From Thiotrichales bacterium (GTDB lineage Bacteria; Pseudomonadota; Gammaproteobacteria; UWMA-0217), in NCBI GenBank assembly GCA_024763135.1, contig JANTGD010000035.1, positions 1-15,792 on the forward strand: a DNA stretch of 15,792 bases. The letters are read 5' to 3'. Shown piece after piece: positions 1-6,354 of this stretch (position 1 is its first letter; the number at the start of each line of letters is the position of its first letter). The notes under the pieces were generated by a model. That model was given only the letters and a program-made list of their open reading frames with translations. It had not been told where the DNA came from and did no database searches. The translations under genes and the position numbers were made by a program.

Positions 1-353
1 AGCTCACCAACATAGTTGGGAAAACTCACGGGTTGCTGGTCCAACACGGCCTTAATTTTATCCCTTGCCGCCATACCATCAATCGCGATACCCACAACCT
101 CTGCATCCTTGTCGGCGTGCTCTTGATGGAAAGCCGAGATCTGTGGTTTGTTTTGCTCGCATATCGGGCAATTGGTCGCCCAAAACATTACCAGCGTCCA
201 CTTGCCTTTCCCTACATACTCTTTAAGACTGGCGGGCTGGCCCTCTAGTGTTTTCAATCCCAGCTCTGGCACTTCTTCAGCCAGGCTGACCTGAAAGGTC
301 GCCAACCCAACCAGCAAACACAGCGTCAAACCCACCCATTGTAAGAATTTCAT
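1..353 (-). CDS. TlpA-like thiol-disulfide oxidoreductase, partial (C-terminus beyond window)
   Basis: Reading leftward from the ATG at 353, the frame stays open to the window edge and gives 117 residues of the N-terminal part. A signal peptide or membrane anchor covers about residues 1-25 (a hydrophobic run ending ...VSLA before EEVPELG). A thioredoxin-like fold of the TlpA/ResA/AhpC-TSA type follows, with the active-site motif C62-P-I-C65 inside FWATNCPICEQNKP. Proteins of this type act in the periplasm as thiol reductants, often in cytochrome c maturation or repair of oxidised thiols. The exact substrate cannot be told. A good ribosome binding site, GAGGA at 362-366, sits 8 bases before the ATG and supports this start. 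The gene is divergent from the OmpA-like gene at 557. The family call is firm and the specific role unknown. Confidence 0.85.
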   Translation of the reverse strand, partial: MKFLQWVGLTLCLLVGLATFQVSLAEEVPELGLKTLEGQPASLKEYVGKGKWTLVMFWATNCPICEQNKPQISAFHQEHADKDAEVVGIAIDGMAARDKIKAVLDQQPVSFPNYVGE

Positions 354-556
354 GATTGATGTCCTCATTCGGTTAAACTTGTTACGACGGTTCCTATTCT
401 TAGACAACCTCCTCGCCGGGCGAGTATCGCACAAGCCGTCGCGCAGGCAGCGATCAAGTGCAAAAGAAATCGCGCATTGCTGCAGATACGCTTTAATTCC
501 GGGTTCAGATACACCATGTTTCAATGATGAGTTATCACGCTTAAAAGGAGAATGCT

Positions 557-1207
557 ATGCAACTATTTCGTGTTGTCACCGTCTTGTTACTCAGCGCTGC
601 GCTCGCCGCCTGCGCTACGGATGACCCCAACCAACGCGCAAAAATGGGTGCCGCCATTGGCGCCGTCACAGGTGCCGTGATTGGTAATCAAACCGATACT
701 GGCAGGACGGGCCGTGTAGTAGGCGCGATCGCAGGAGCAGCGGCTGGCGCATCCATCGGCAAGTACATGGACGACCAAGAAAAAGAGATGCAGCAACAAC
801 TGGCCGAAGAGCAGCGCCGCCATGAAATCGAACTCGAACGGGTGCGTGAAGATACGCTCAAACTCAACCTGAGCAGCGAAGTCTCTTTCGATTTTGACAG
901 TGCTGCGCTCAAACCCAGCTTTTATCCCACATTAGACAAACTGGCGGACGTGATCAGTCAGTATGATCGCACCACTGTGACGGTCGTGGGACATACCGAT
1001 AGCCGAGGTAGCGCAGAATACAACCAACGCCTGTCCGAACGCCGTGCGCAGGCGGTGGCTGACTATCTGGCACGCCATGGCGTCGACTATTCTCGAATCA
1101 GAGTTGAGGGGCGCGGCGAATCAGAGCCTCGCGCAGATAATTCAACCGAAGCCGGCCGGCAACTGAATCGTCGGGTTGAGATTTTTCTGCGCACGATTCC
1201 TGAATAA
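557..1207 (+). CDS. OmpA-family outer-membrane lipoprotein with glycine-zipper region
   Basis: The product has 216 residues. A lipoprotein signal ends in the lipobox LAAC with the lipidated cysteine at residue 19. Residues 29-67 are a glycine- and alanine-rich zipper (repeated GA/IG steps) of the kind thought to insert in or lie on a membrane. A charged, probably coiled-coil stretch rich in E, Q and R covers about 72-100. The OmpA C-terminal peptidoglycan-binding domain runs from about 105 to the end, with the GHTDSRG motif; D148 and R163 have the 15-residue spacing of the diaminopimelate-binding pair in OmpA domains. The protein should tether the outer membrane to the cell wall, like YiaD or Pal-type proteins. 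The ribosome binding site AAAAGGAG at 543-550 fixes the ATG at 557. It is transcribed alone and ends at the terminator at 1241-1272. Confidence 0.93.
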   Translation: MQLFRVVTVLLLSAALAACATDDPNQRAKMGAAIGAVTGAVIGNQTDTGRTGRVVGAIAGAAAGASIGKYMDDQEKEMQQQLAEEQRRHEIELERVREDTLKLNLSSEVSFDFDSAALKPSFYPTLDKLADVISQYDRTTVTVVGHTDSRGSAEYNQRLSERRAQAVADYLARHGVDYSRIRVEGRGESEPRADNSTEAGRQLNRRVEIFLRTIPE

Positions 1208-1240
1208 CCCCACATCGTCAGTTTCTTAGGTCAAAAAAAA

Positions 1241-1272
1241 CCCGGCTCGGTGTCATCGAGCCGGGTTTTTTT
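1241..1272 (+). terminator. Bidirectional intrinsic terminator
   Basis: A perfect 9-bp G+C-rich stem (1241-1249 with 1257-1265) and a 7-base loop are followed by seven T at 1266-1272. Eight A at 1233-1240 precede the stem, so it can also end transcription from the right on the minus strand. It lies 33 bases after the OmpA-like stop codon and about 390 bases beyond the end of feoC, so it can serve both convergent units. Confidence 0.93.
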
Positions 1273-1299
1273 GTCGGTTAGCCAGAAAAATACATCCTT

Positions 1300-1463
1300 A
1301 AGGAAGCTCTGATTAATTCTGGCGCGCGCAGATTGTGGTGAAAAATTGTCCAGTTCAAGGCGCAGATCGCAGGTAATAGCTGGCTATTGCGAAGATCCGC
1401 AACGCAGAAGTGGGGGATTTTGCGCCACAAGATGCCGTGTTACGTATTAATCAGAGCTTCCTT
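1300..1463. repeat. Repeat A, copy 1 (MITE-like inverted-repeat element, 164 bp)
   Basis: The element is bounded by a perfect 18-bp terminal inverted repeat (AAGGAAGCTCTGATTAAT at 1300-1317, its complement at 1446-1463). It has no open frame of note. A second copy of exactly the same length lies at 6098-6261; by eye they differ at about 11 positions (roughly 93% identity). The interior is itself quasi-palindromic, so the whole element can fold into a long hairpin. Flanking TTA triplets on both sides of this copy could be a short target duplication, but copy 2 does not reproduce this cleanly. Size, terminal repeats and lack of coding suggest a non-autonomous transposon relic. Confidence 0.88.
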
Positions 1464-1466
1464 TAG

Positions 1467-1604
1467 CAGGCTGTTGAAAAACTCTCAGGTGAGTGCGAGA
1501 CAAGGCAAAATCTGGAGAAAAAGCGCAGTCTACATGCAGTAAAGGAGCATTTTGAGCCACAATTAACGCTGGATCGTGACAGCTGAGAGTTTTTCAACAA
1601 CCTG
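1467..1604. repeat. Repeat B, complete copy (138 bp, 22-bp terminal inverted repeats)
   Basis: The ends at 1467-1488 and 1583-1604 are inverted repeats matching at 21 of 22 bases; both contain the string TTGAAAAACTCTCAG or its complement. The element begins only 3 bases after repeat A copy 1. The same right-end sequence, with about one mismatch over 44 bases, is found in inverted orientation at 15749-15792, and a degenerate relative lies around 7571-7803. It has no coding content. The ends look like transposon termini, so this is probably a MITE or an internally deleted insertion sequence; I do not assign a family. Confidence 0.85.
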
Positions 1605-1660
1605 TTAGAGGACGAGATCATGTTTATGCCTTAACAACTGCGGCGGTTGATAGACACTCA

Positions 1661-1891
1661 TCAGGATTGACCACCCAGCCACACATAGACCTCACCGGTT
1701 GCGGGCGCACAGCGTTGACAACCCCCACTGCAGCGCTTGTTGACAGCCAGACGCCGAACGCGACCTTTTTGTGCGAGGGTATCCAGGATACTCTCGACCA
1801 CTCCTGGCTCCAGATCGAAGTGACGTGAGATATCCTGGGGGGAGGCCTGACCGTGATTCTGGATGTAATCTTGAATTTGCCGCAATATCAT
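1661..1891 (-). CDS. feoC: FeoC-like winged-helix ferrous iron transport regulator
   Basis: The product has 76 residues from the ATG at 1891 (MILRQIQDYI...), the usual FeoC length. Residues 1-50 form the winged-helix part. They are followed by a cysteine cluster, C54, C58 and C61 (CSGGCQRC), that in known FeoC proteins can bind an iron-sulfur cluster or metal. FeoC interacts with FeoB and is proposed to sense iron or redox state and protect FeoB from proteolysis. The frame is open 17 codons further upstream, but that would run into feoB and lacks family similarity, so I take the internal ATG. It starts 7 bases after the feoB stop, making it the last gene of feoABC. Only three cysteines sit in the cluster, whereas the enterobacterial protein has four. 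Confidence 0.88.
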   Translation of the reverse strand: MILRQIQDYIQNHGQASPQDISRHFDLEPGVVESILDTLAQKGRVRRLAVNKRCSGGCQRCAPATGEVYVWLGGQS

Positions 1892-1898
1892 GACACGA

Positions 1899-4247
1899 CT
1901 AAGTTGCCTTCTTCTCCACGCGCACTGGAATGGGAAACACATCCTGAGCAGCGTAACGCGATGCCAGCCGTCTCCCTTGAGAGCGTAACAACAGATAAAC
2001 CAACAACAACATCAGCAAACCAGCAATGAGCCAGGCTGATGAACTGGCTGGATGACGCATGAATGTTGCGGCTTGATAGAACATCGTTGCGGCCGCGTAC
2101 GCAAACCCCGTCGTCCAAGCCATTGCAAACAGCGTCCATCCCCAGCCCGCTTCCCGTTTAATCGCGGCGGTAGCAGCCACACAGGGAAAGTAAAGCAAGA
2201 TGAACAGCATATAGGCAAATGCCCCAATTCTGCCATCGAACCGCTGCGCCATCTCAGTGAAAGTCGCGTCCGCGACCCCTTGCTCCTCAGCGGCTGCGTC
2301 GAGGTCTCCCGAGGGTTGCAGAGCAGCCAGCCCCAGAGGATCTAGCAAACCACCCAAAGCATCAGCCAAATTATTCGGGACACTTACAACGGCTGCGTAT
2401 AGCGACGCCATCACTGAGGACGCAGCTTCGTTTTCCGCCCCATCAGCGACGGCGAGCTGAGAATAGATCGCATCGAGCGTACCAACCACCACTTCCTTAG
2501 CCAGTACGCCGGTCATGATACCCACGGTGGCCGGCCAGTTGTCTTCTTCAATGCCCATGGGCGCCAAGGCGGGGGTGAGCGATTTGCTCACGGCCGAAAG
2601 CATGGAGGTTTCTGAGTTTTCATTGCCAAAACTCCCGTCCACACCCCAAGAATTGAGCACATTGATCACGACAACCATCAACACTATGAACTTGCCAGCA
2701 TCCAGAATAAAACTCTTCAGGCGGATCCACGTATGCAACAGCAAGTCGGAAAAACTTGGCCATTGATAGGTGGGTAATTCCATCAAAAAGGGTTCGGGCT
2801 CGCCTTTGAGTATTGTCGACTTCAAAAGAAACGCCGTGAGCATCGCCGCAAGAATCCCCAGCAAATACAGTAAAAACACGATGTTTTGCCCGCCAGAAGA
2901 GAAAAACACGACCGCAAACAGCGCATAAACGGACAAACGTGCGCCACAGGACATGAACGGTACCATCATGATTGTCATTATGCGCTCACGCTCAATGTCT
3001 AACGTCCGTGCGGCCATGATGCCCGGCACATTACAGCCAAAACCGACGATCAAGGGCACAAACGCTTTGCCTGGCAACCCTAAGCTGCGCATGAGGCGAT
3101 CCATAACAAATGCAGCGCGTGCCATATATCCCGAGCCTTCGAGGAAAGACATGCAGAAATACAAAAACCCAATGATCGGAATAAACGTAGCCACCACTTG
3201 GATTCCGCCACCGACGCCATCGGCCAGTAACACGCGCAACCATGCGGGTGCACCCAGCCCTGTCAGCAACTGGCCGAAACCATCGATAAAAATCGCCCCC
3301 GTAGCAATGTCGAAAAAGTCAATAAACGCGCCCCCAATATTGATCGTGAGGGTGAACGTCAAATACATCACCAGCAAAAACAACGGGATTCCCAGCCACT
3401 GATTCAGCACCACACGGTCAATGCGGTCGGAGCCCTTTTCAGCGACCGCATCGCGCCGCCGCAACACGGCGCGACTGACCTTTCGAGCAAAGCCATAACG
3501 ACCATCGGCGACTAACAAGTCCAGATCCTCACCCAAATCCTCTTCGAGTTGCTGTTTGAGTTTCTGGGCTTTCTCTTGCAGGCCGGGAATTTCGGGTGGA
3601 TGAGGTAATTCATGCCCCAATAACAACTGCAGACTCATCCAGCGCAACGACGCATCCGGGACACTATGTGCCAGCAGCTCCGAGAGCGTATCAATCGCCG
3701 TATTGATTTCGGGGCCATAGTCAATGGTGGCCGAAGGCAGATGAAAATGCCCCATCAGATGTTCGATCGCTTCTTCGAACTCGACCATGCCTTCTTTTCT
3801 ACACGCAACCGAAGTGACCACCGGGCAGCCCAATTGTTGCTCGAAGGCCTGTAGATCTATTTCATAGCCGAGTTCTTCAGCCACATCCATCATATTGAGG
3901 ACGACCAACAACGGCACGCGCATTTCGATGAGTTGAGCAGTCAGATAGAGACTGCGCTCCAAATTCGAGGCGTCGATGATATTGATCACAATATCGGCCT
4001 TACGCGCTAAAATGAAATCACGCGCGACCCGCTCATCCAGTGAAGGGGCCTCGGAATCCAGAGAATAGGTGCCGGGCAGATCGATTAGATTATAGGTGGC
4101 GCCACGAAACTTGAATTGCCCTTCCTTGCGCTCCACCGTGACACCCGGCCAATTGCCGGTACGCTGATGAGAGCCGGTCAGTGCATTGAAAAGGGTGGTC
4201 TTACCTGAGTTGGGGTTACCAATAACCGCCAAAGTACCGCTGGTCAT
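1899..4247 (-). CDS. feoB: FeoB ferrous iron transporter, GTPase-coupled
   Basis: The product has 782 residues, typical of full-length gammaproteobacterial FeoB. The N-terminal GTPase domain carries G1 GNPNSGKT (10-17), the NWPGVTVE segment (32-39), G3 DLPG (56-59) and G4 NMMD (118-121). A helical spacer domain lies around residues 170-270. The membrane domain follows, with the Gate and core segments including GFGCNVPGIMAARTL and PFMSCGARLSVY, cysteine-containing stretches on the proposed iron path. FeoB moves Fe(II) across the inner membrane. The ATG overlaps the feoA stop codon as ATGA, and AAGGTGG just upstream, within feoA, is a good ribosome binding site. The gene is complete with no frameshift. 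Ser replaces the usual Pro in the CGARLxVY motif. Confidence 0.97.
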   Translation of the reverse strand: MTSGTLAVIGNPNSGKTTLFNALTGSHQRTGNWPGVTVERKEGQFKFRGATYNLIDLPGTYSLDSEAPSLDERVARDFILARKADIVINIIDASNLERSLYLTAQLIEMRVPLLVVLNMMDVAEELGYEIDLQAFEQQLGCPVVTSVACRKEGMVEFEEAIEHLMGHFHLPSATIDYGPEINTAIDTLSELLAHSVPDASLRWMSLQLLLGHELPHPPEIPGLQEKAQKLKQQLEEDLGEDLDLLVADGRYGFARKVSRAVLRRRDAVAEKGSDRIDRVVLNQWLGIPLFLLVMYLTFTLTINIGGAFIDFFDIATGAIFIDGFGQLLTGLGAPAWLRVLLADGVGGGIQVVATFIPIIGFLYFCMSFLEGSGYMARAAFVMDRLMRSLGLPGKAFVPLIVGFGCNVPGIMAARTLDIERERIMTIMMVPFMSCGARLSVYALFAVVFFSSGGQNIVFLLYLLGILAAMLTAFLLKSTILKGEPEPFLMELPTYQWPSFSDLLLHTWIRLKSFILDAGKFIVLMVVVINVLNSWGVDGSFGNENSETSMLSAVSKSLTPALAPMGIEEDNWPATVGIMTGVLAKEVVVGTLDAIYSQLAVADGAENEAASSVMASLYAAVVSVPNNLADALGGLLDPLGLAALQPSGDLDAAAEEQGVADATFTEMAQRFDGRIGAFAYMLFILLYFPCVAATAAIKREAGWGWTLFAMAWTTGFAYAAATMFYQAATFMRHPASSSAWLIAGLLMLLLVYLLLRSQGRRLASRYAAQDVFPIPVRVEKKAT

Positions 4248-4516
4248 GCAACCACCTTGACCATCATCTTCTGCGCCATTCCTGGGCCGATCGCAAGCCG
4301 GTTTGAATCCCGCGCAATCACCACTGCGCCCTGCCGGTTGCCGATGACATTAATTTCAACCCCCAAAGGCAATCCCATGCTGAGCAAGCGCTCCTGGGCA
4401 CGCCGGCCAGCGTGGATAGAACAGAAACGTACCTGAGTACCCGCTGCAATCGAACTTAAGGGTTGACAGCTCTTACGATCAATATGCGCGGGACAGACCG
4501 TATTTTCAAACTTCAT
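4244..4516 (-). CDS. feoA: FeoA, SH3-like accessory protein of ferrous iron uptake
   Basis: The product has 90 residues. The C-terminal 70 fit the small SH3-like FeoA domain (LSMGLPLGVEINVIGN ... GAVVIARDSNRLAIGPGMAQKMMV). About 20 extra N-terminal residues contain C8 and C17, with another cysteine at 32. FeoA is a cytoplasmic protein that binds FeoB and is needed for Fe(II) uptake. The gene is first in the operon and overlaps feoB by 4 bases, implying coupled translation. The ribosome binding site before the ATG at 4516 is weak, but no better start keeps the SH3 domain whole. A candidate promoter and Fur site lie directly upstream. Confidence 0.93.
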   Translation of the reverse strand: MKFENTVCPAHIDRKSCQPLSSIAAGTQVRFCSIHAGRRAQERLLSMGLPLGVEINVIGNRQGAVVIARDSNRLAIGPGMAQKMMVKVVA

Positions 4517-4533
4517 GCGCGCTCAAAGACAAA

Positions 4534-4548
4534 TGAGAATGGTTTGCA
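4534..4548 (-). promoter_or_regulatory. Candidate Fur box upstream of feoA
   Basis: On the plus strand this reads TGAGAATGGTTTGCA. It matches the 7-1-7 Fur consensus TGATAATNATTATCA at 10 of 14 defined positions. It lies 18 bases before the feoA start and directly downstream of the candidate -10 box, the usual placement for iron-dependent repression of feo operons. The call rests on motif and position only. Confidence 0.6.
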
Positions 4549-4576
4549 TTTTAGGCGAGAAGGGACATCAAGTCCA
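4548..4576 (-). promoter_or_regulatory. Candidate sigma-70 promoter of feoABC
   Basis: Read on the minus strand, a -35-like TGGACT (4571-4576) and a -10 TAAAAT (4548-4553) are separated by exactly 17 bases. The -10 box abuts the candidate Fur box, so Fur binding would cover the start region. The -35 match is weak. Confidence 0.5.
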
Positions 4577-4798
4577 GAGTTAAATGCCCACTTTCTGCAT
4601 TAACCCCCAGTAAACCGTCGATCACGACACTCAGTCAATACTCTATCGCATAGGTTTTTTCTATCCTATTGATTTTAATGGATCAATGAACTGAGAATAT
4701 GGAATTCAGGCAGGCCGGCCACTCGCTTGGCCTCGAATGACGATTTTTCCCACCCTTCATCCTGTTCACGCGATCACTGGTTTGTTGTACCAGGGCAG

Positions 4799-4855
4799 CC
4801 TGAGCATCACTGCAGCGGATTGAGAACGCTCCAAATATAGGCGCTGCTGCTCAGG
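4799..4855. repeat. Imperfect hairpin overlapping the stop codon of the 4851-5438 gene
   Basis: The arms CCTGAGCA (4799-4806) and TGCTCAGG (4848-4855) are perfect complements, with a second nested stem GCAGCG (4812-4817) and CGCTGC (4842-4847). The outer arm covers the TGA stop codon at 4851-4853. It is placed like a transcription terminator or mRNA-stabilising stem, but no T run follows on the minus strand, so a classical intrinsic terminator is unlikely. Confidence 0.5.
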
Positions 4856-5438
4856 GGATAAACTTGTTCATAACCGACATGGGCCGAGAGACATTGTAGT
4901 TCAGCACTGCCATGTCACGACGTAACAGATCGAGATTCATCGCCATGGTATCCACCGAATAAACCATCTGGCTCATGCGCTGCTGCATCGGGTCCATTGC
5001 CGCCAGATAGTTCATTTGGATTGACATGGATTGTATCTCGTTCGTCATGGTCTGCACGTCATTCGTCATGGCAGCAATGCTCAGCGTCAACTGATCGAGA
5101 CTCTCCGAGAAGGACTCCATATGGCTACCCATATGCGGATCAAAGCTTCTCGCAATGCTGCGCATATCATTGGTCAGGCTGTAGATAAGAAAAAATCCAT
5201 AACCGGCCAACAAAATGAATGCAAACATGGCAGGATAAACCACCATCTCCCAGCGTCGGGCGCTGCGCTCGAAGGTACTGATGAAACGGTCGACATGATC
5301 GTTGCGCCGTTTCTCCTCCACAGCCTTGGACTCCATCTCTGCTTCCAGAGCGACTGCCTCGGCAACATCTTCGATCACTTCTAACGCCTCGAGATCGGCC
5401 TCTTGATCTTCGCTCGGTGGTGGTTTTTTTTGGGTCAT
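4851..5438 (-). CDS. Unrecognised single-span membrane protein with Met-rich C-terminal domain
   Basis: The product has 195 residues from the ATG at 5438, which is preceded by AAAGGAGC (5449-5456) at good spacing; a TTG at 5480 would add 14 residues but has no such site. The N-terminal part is acidic and charged (EDQEADLEALEVIEDVAEAV), then basic near residues 45-65. One hydrophobic segment, YPAMFAFILLAGYGFFLIYSL, lies around 70-90. The remaining 105 or so residues contain 16 methionines with regular hydrophobic spacing (TNDVQTMTNEIQSMSIQMN), suggesting a coiled coil or amphipathic helix, with LD and MTND repeats. Orientation rules would place the charged N-terminus in the cytoplasm and the Met-rich part in the periplasm. 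I do not recognise the family. It is upstream of feoABC on the same strand, but the 334-base gap and separate feo promoter argue against one operon. Confidence 0.8.
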   Translation of the reverse strand: MTQKKPPPSEDQEADLEALEVIEDVAEAVALEAEMESKAVEEKRRNDHVDRFISTFERSARRWEMVVYPAMFAFILLAGYGFFLIYSLTNDMRSIARSFDPHMGSHMESFSESLDQLTLSIAAMTNDVQTMTNEIQSMSIQMNYLAAMDPMQQRMSQMVYSVDTMAMNLDLLRRDMAVLNYNVSRPMSVMNKFIP

Positions 5439-5623
5439 GCGTTCAATCGCTCCTTTGACTGGAGGCTTCGCGGTTGCCAAGCCAATATCAGTATATTATA
5501 AGACTTTAATATCCTATCGCGTTCCCAAATCACACACCCGGTATAGGGTCACTACCAGACAAGCCTGCTCTACGGGCATTTATTCAGACAAGCCAACCCA
5601 TAGTAAATACTCATTCAGCGGGC

Positions 5624-5688
5624 CTCTGGGCGCTCCCGCATTGTCATCCTATATTAAACCGATGCAACTGCGTGAATGGCGCCCAGAG
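5624..5688. repeat. Inverted repeat with CTCTGGGCGC arms
   Basis: CTCTGGGCGC at 5624-5633 and its exact complement GCGCCCAGAG at 5679-5688 form a 10-bp stem with a 45-base loop. The arm motif recurs in nearly the same form in the hairpin that follows at 5707-5793. Confidence 0.75.
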
Positions 5689-5706
5689 ACCCGACCACCG
5701 GAAGCG

Positions 5707-5793
5707 CCCCAGAGGTTACGGCCCGGTGTTGCGCCGCGTGGCAAGGACCGGGGCATTGCCGGCGATCCGCACCTTGATCCGTAACCTCTGGGG
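5707..5793. repeat. Long hairpin, 15-bp perfect outer stem with nested stems
   Basis: CCCCAGAGGTTACGG (5707-5721) pairs perfectly with 5779-5793. Inside, further short complementary stretches stack in order: GGTG with CACC, GCC with GGC, and GGCAA (5740-5744) with TTGCC (5756-5760). The whole 87 bases can therefore fold as one bulged hairpin. It could be a REP-like palindrome or a structured RNA; the sequence gives no promoter that would decide. Confidence 0.75.
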
Positions 5794-5997
5794 GCATTCT
5801 GTATGAGGCTTCACGATGGATTGTTTTAGCACATCCCGATAATGACCGTTAAATCAGCCGGTTAAACCCATATGTGACACATTCAAAGAATCTAACCAGA
5901 CTATGGATAAAGCGGAGATGACGGCTGCCAAAACGTAGGCCAGAAAGCATTCAGGCTAAAGGCAGCTCCCTACAGATTGACATGGTATTGAGATTGA

Positions 5998-6097
5998 TGC
6001 CACGCCTCGGTGTTGCAGTGCTTGCCAGGGACGCTGCCATGGCCTGCGCACTGCGCCTTGATGCGCAGCATCGCAAAAGCGCTGAGTCCGTCATTTT
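5998..6097. repeat. Repeat C, copy 1 (100 bp)
   Basis: It aligns without gaps to 12161-12260, with about 20 mismatches in 100 bases. A 31-base core (6042-6072) is identical in the two copies and contains the stem CTGCGC/GCGCAG (6051-6056 with 6063-6068). Its right end abuts the left end of repeat A copy 2, so A may have inserted at or beside the C boundary. Both strands contain short open frames, but mismatches do not favour third codon positions, so I read it as non-coding. Confidence 0.8.
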
Positions 6098-6261
6098 AAG
6101 GAAGCTCTGATTCATTCTGGCGCGAGCAGATTGTGGTGAAAAATCGTCCAGTTGAAGGCGCGGATCGCAGGTAATAGCAGGCTATTGCGAAGATCCGCAA
6201 CGCAGAAGCAGGCGATTTTGCGCCGCAAGATGCCGTGTTACGTATTGATCAGAGCTTCCTT
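6098..6261. repeat. Repeat A, copy 2 (164 bp)
   Basis: The copy has the same length and orientation as 1300-1463 and about 93% identity by eye. The terminal inverted repeats (6098-6115 and 6244-6261) match at 16 of 18 bases. The inner quasi-palindrome, including a GCGGATC/GATCCGC arm pair, is kept even where the two copies differ, which fits an element whose hairpin matters. Confidence 0.88.
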
Positions 6262-6354
6262 AAGCTAGACGATGGACTAGTGCTCCAACAAGCGTGATCT
6301 GACAGATAACAGAGACATTTGGGGCGGCTTAATCACGTGGGTTTGGACTGCCCT

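Larger units (their letters stand above)
1208..1660. other. Gene-free gap between convergent genes, filled by terminator and repeats
   Basis: This 453-base interval separates the convergent OmpA-like and feoC genes. It holds the terminator, repeat A copy 1 and repeat B in tandem. The remaining 56 bases before the feoC stop show nothing I can identify. Confidence 0.8.
4517..4850. other. Intergenic region upstream of feoA
   Basis: This 334-base gap lies between feoA and the next minus-strand gene. It holds the candidate Fur box and promoter at 4534-4576 and most of the imperfect hairpin at 4799-4855. No gene or RNA is recognisable between about 4580 and 4798. Confidence 0.6.
5439..6354. other. 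Large gene-free region with hairpin cluster and two dispersed repeats
   Basis: No credible coding region is seen in these 916 bases on either strand. It holds the four-motif inverted-repeat cluster at 5624-5795, repeat C copy 1 (5998-6097) and, directly abutting it, repeat A copy 2 (6098-6261). About 5800-5990 and 6262-6354 show nothing recognisable. There is no clear terminator for the DUF3187 gene. Confidence 0.7.

Noticed and set aside
2953..3402. Plus-strand 149-codon frame
   Set aside because: It is antisense to the membrane domain of feoB and has no independent features.
5437..5784. Plus-strand 115-codon frame entering the hairpin cluster
   Set aside because: It overlaps the start of the membrane-protein gene on the other strand, lacks a ribosome binding site, and its C-terminal part is translated palindrome sequence.
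5998..6115. Repeat C as a small protein-coding gene (ACALRLDAQH peptide)
   Set aside because: Between the two copies, substitutions fall on first, second and third codon positions about equally (roughly 5, 8 and 6), so there is no sign of coding selection.
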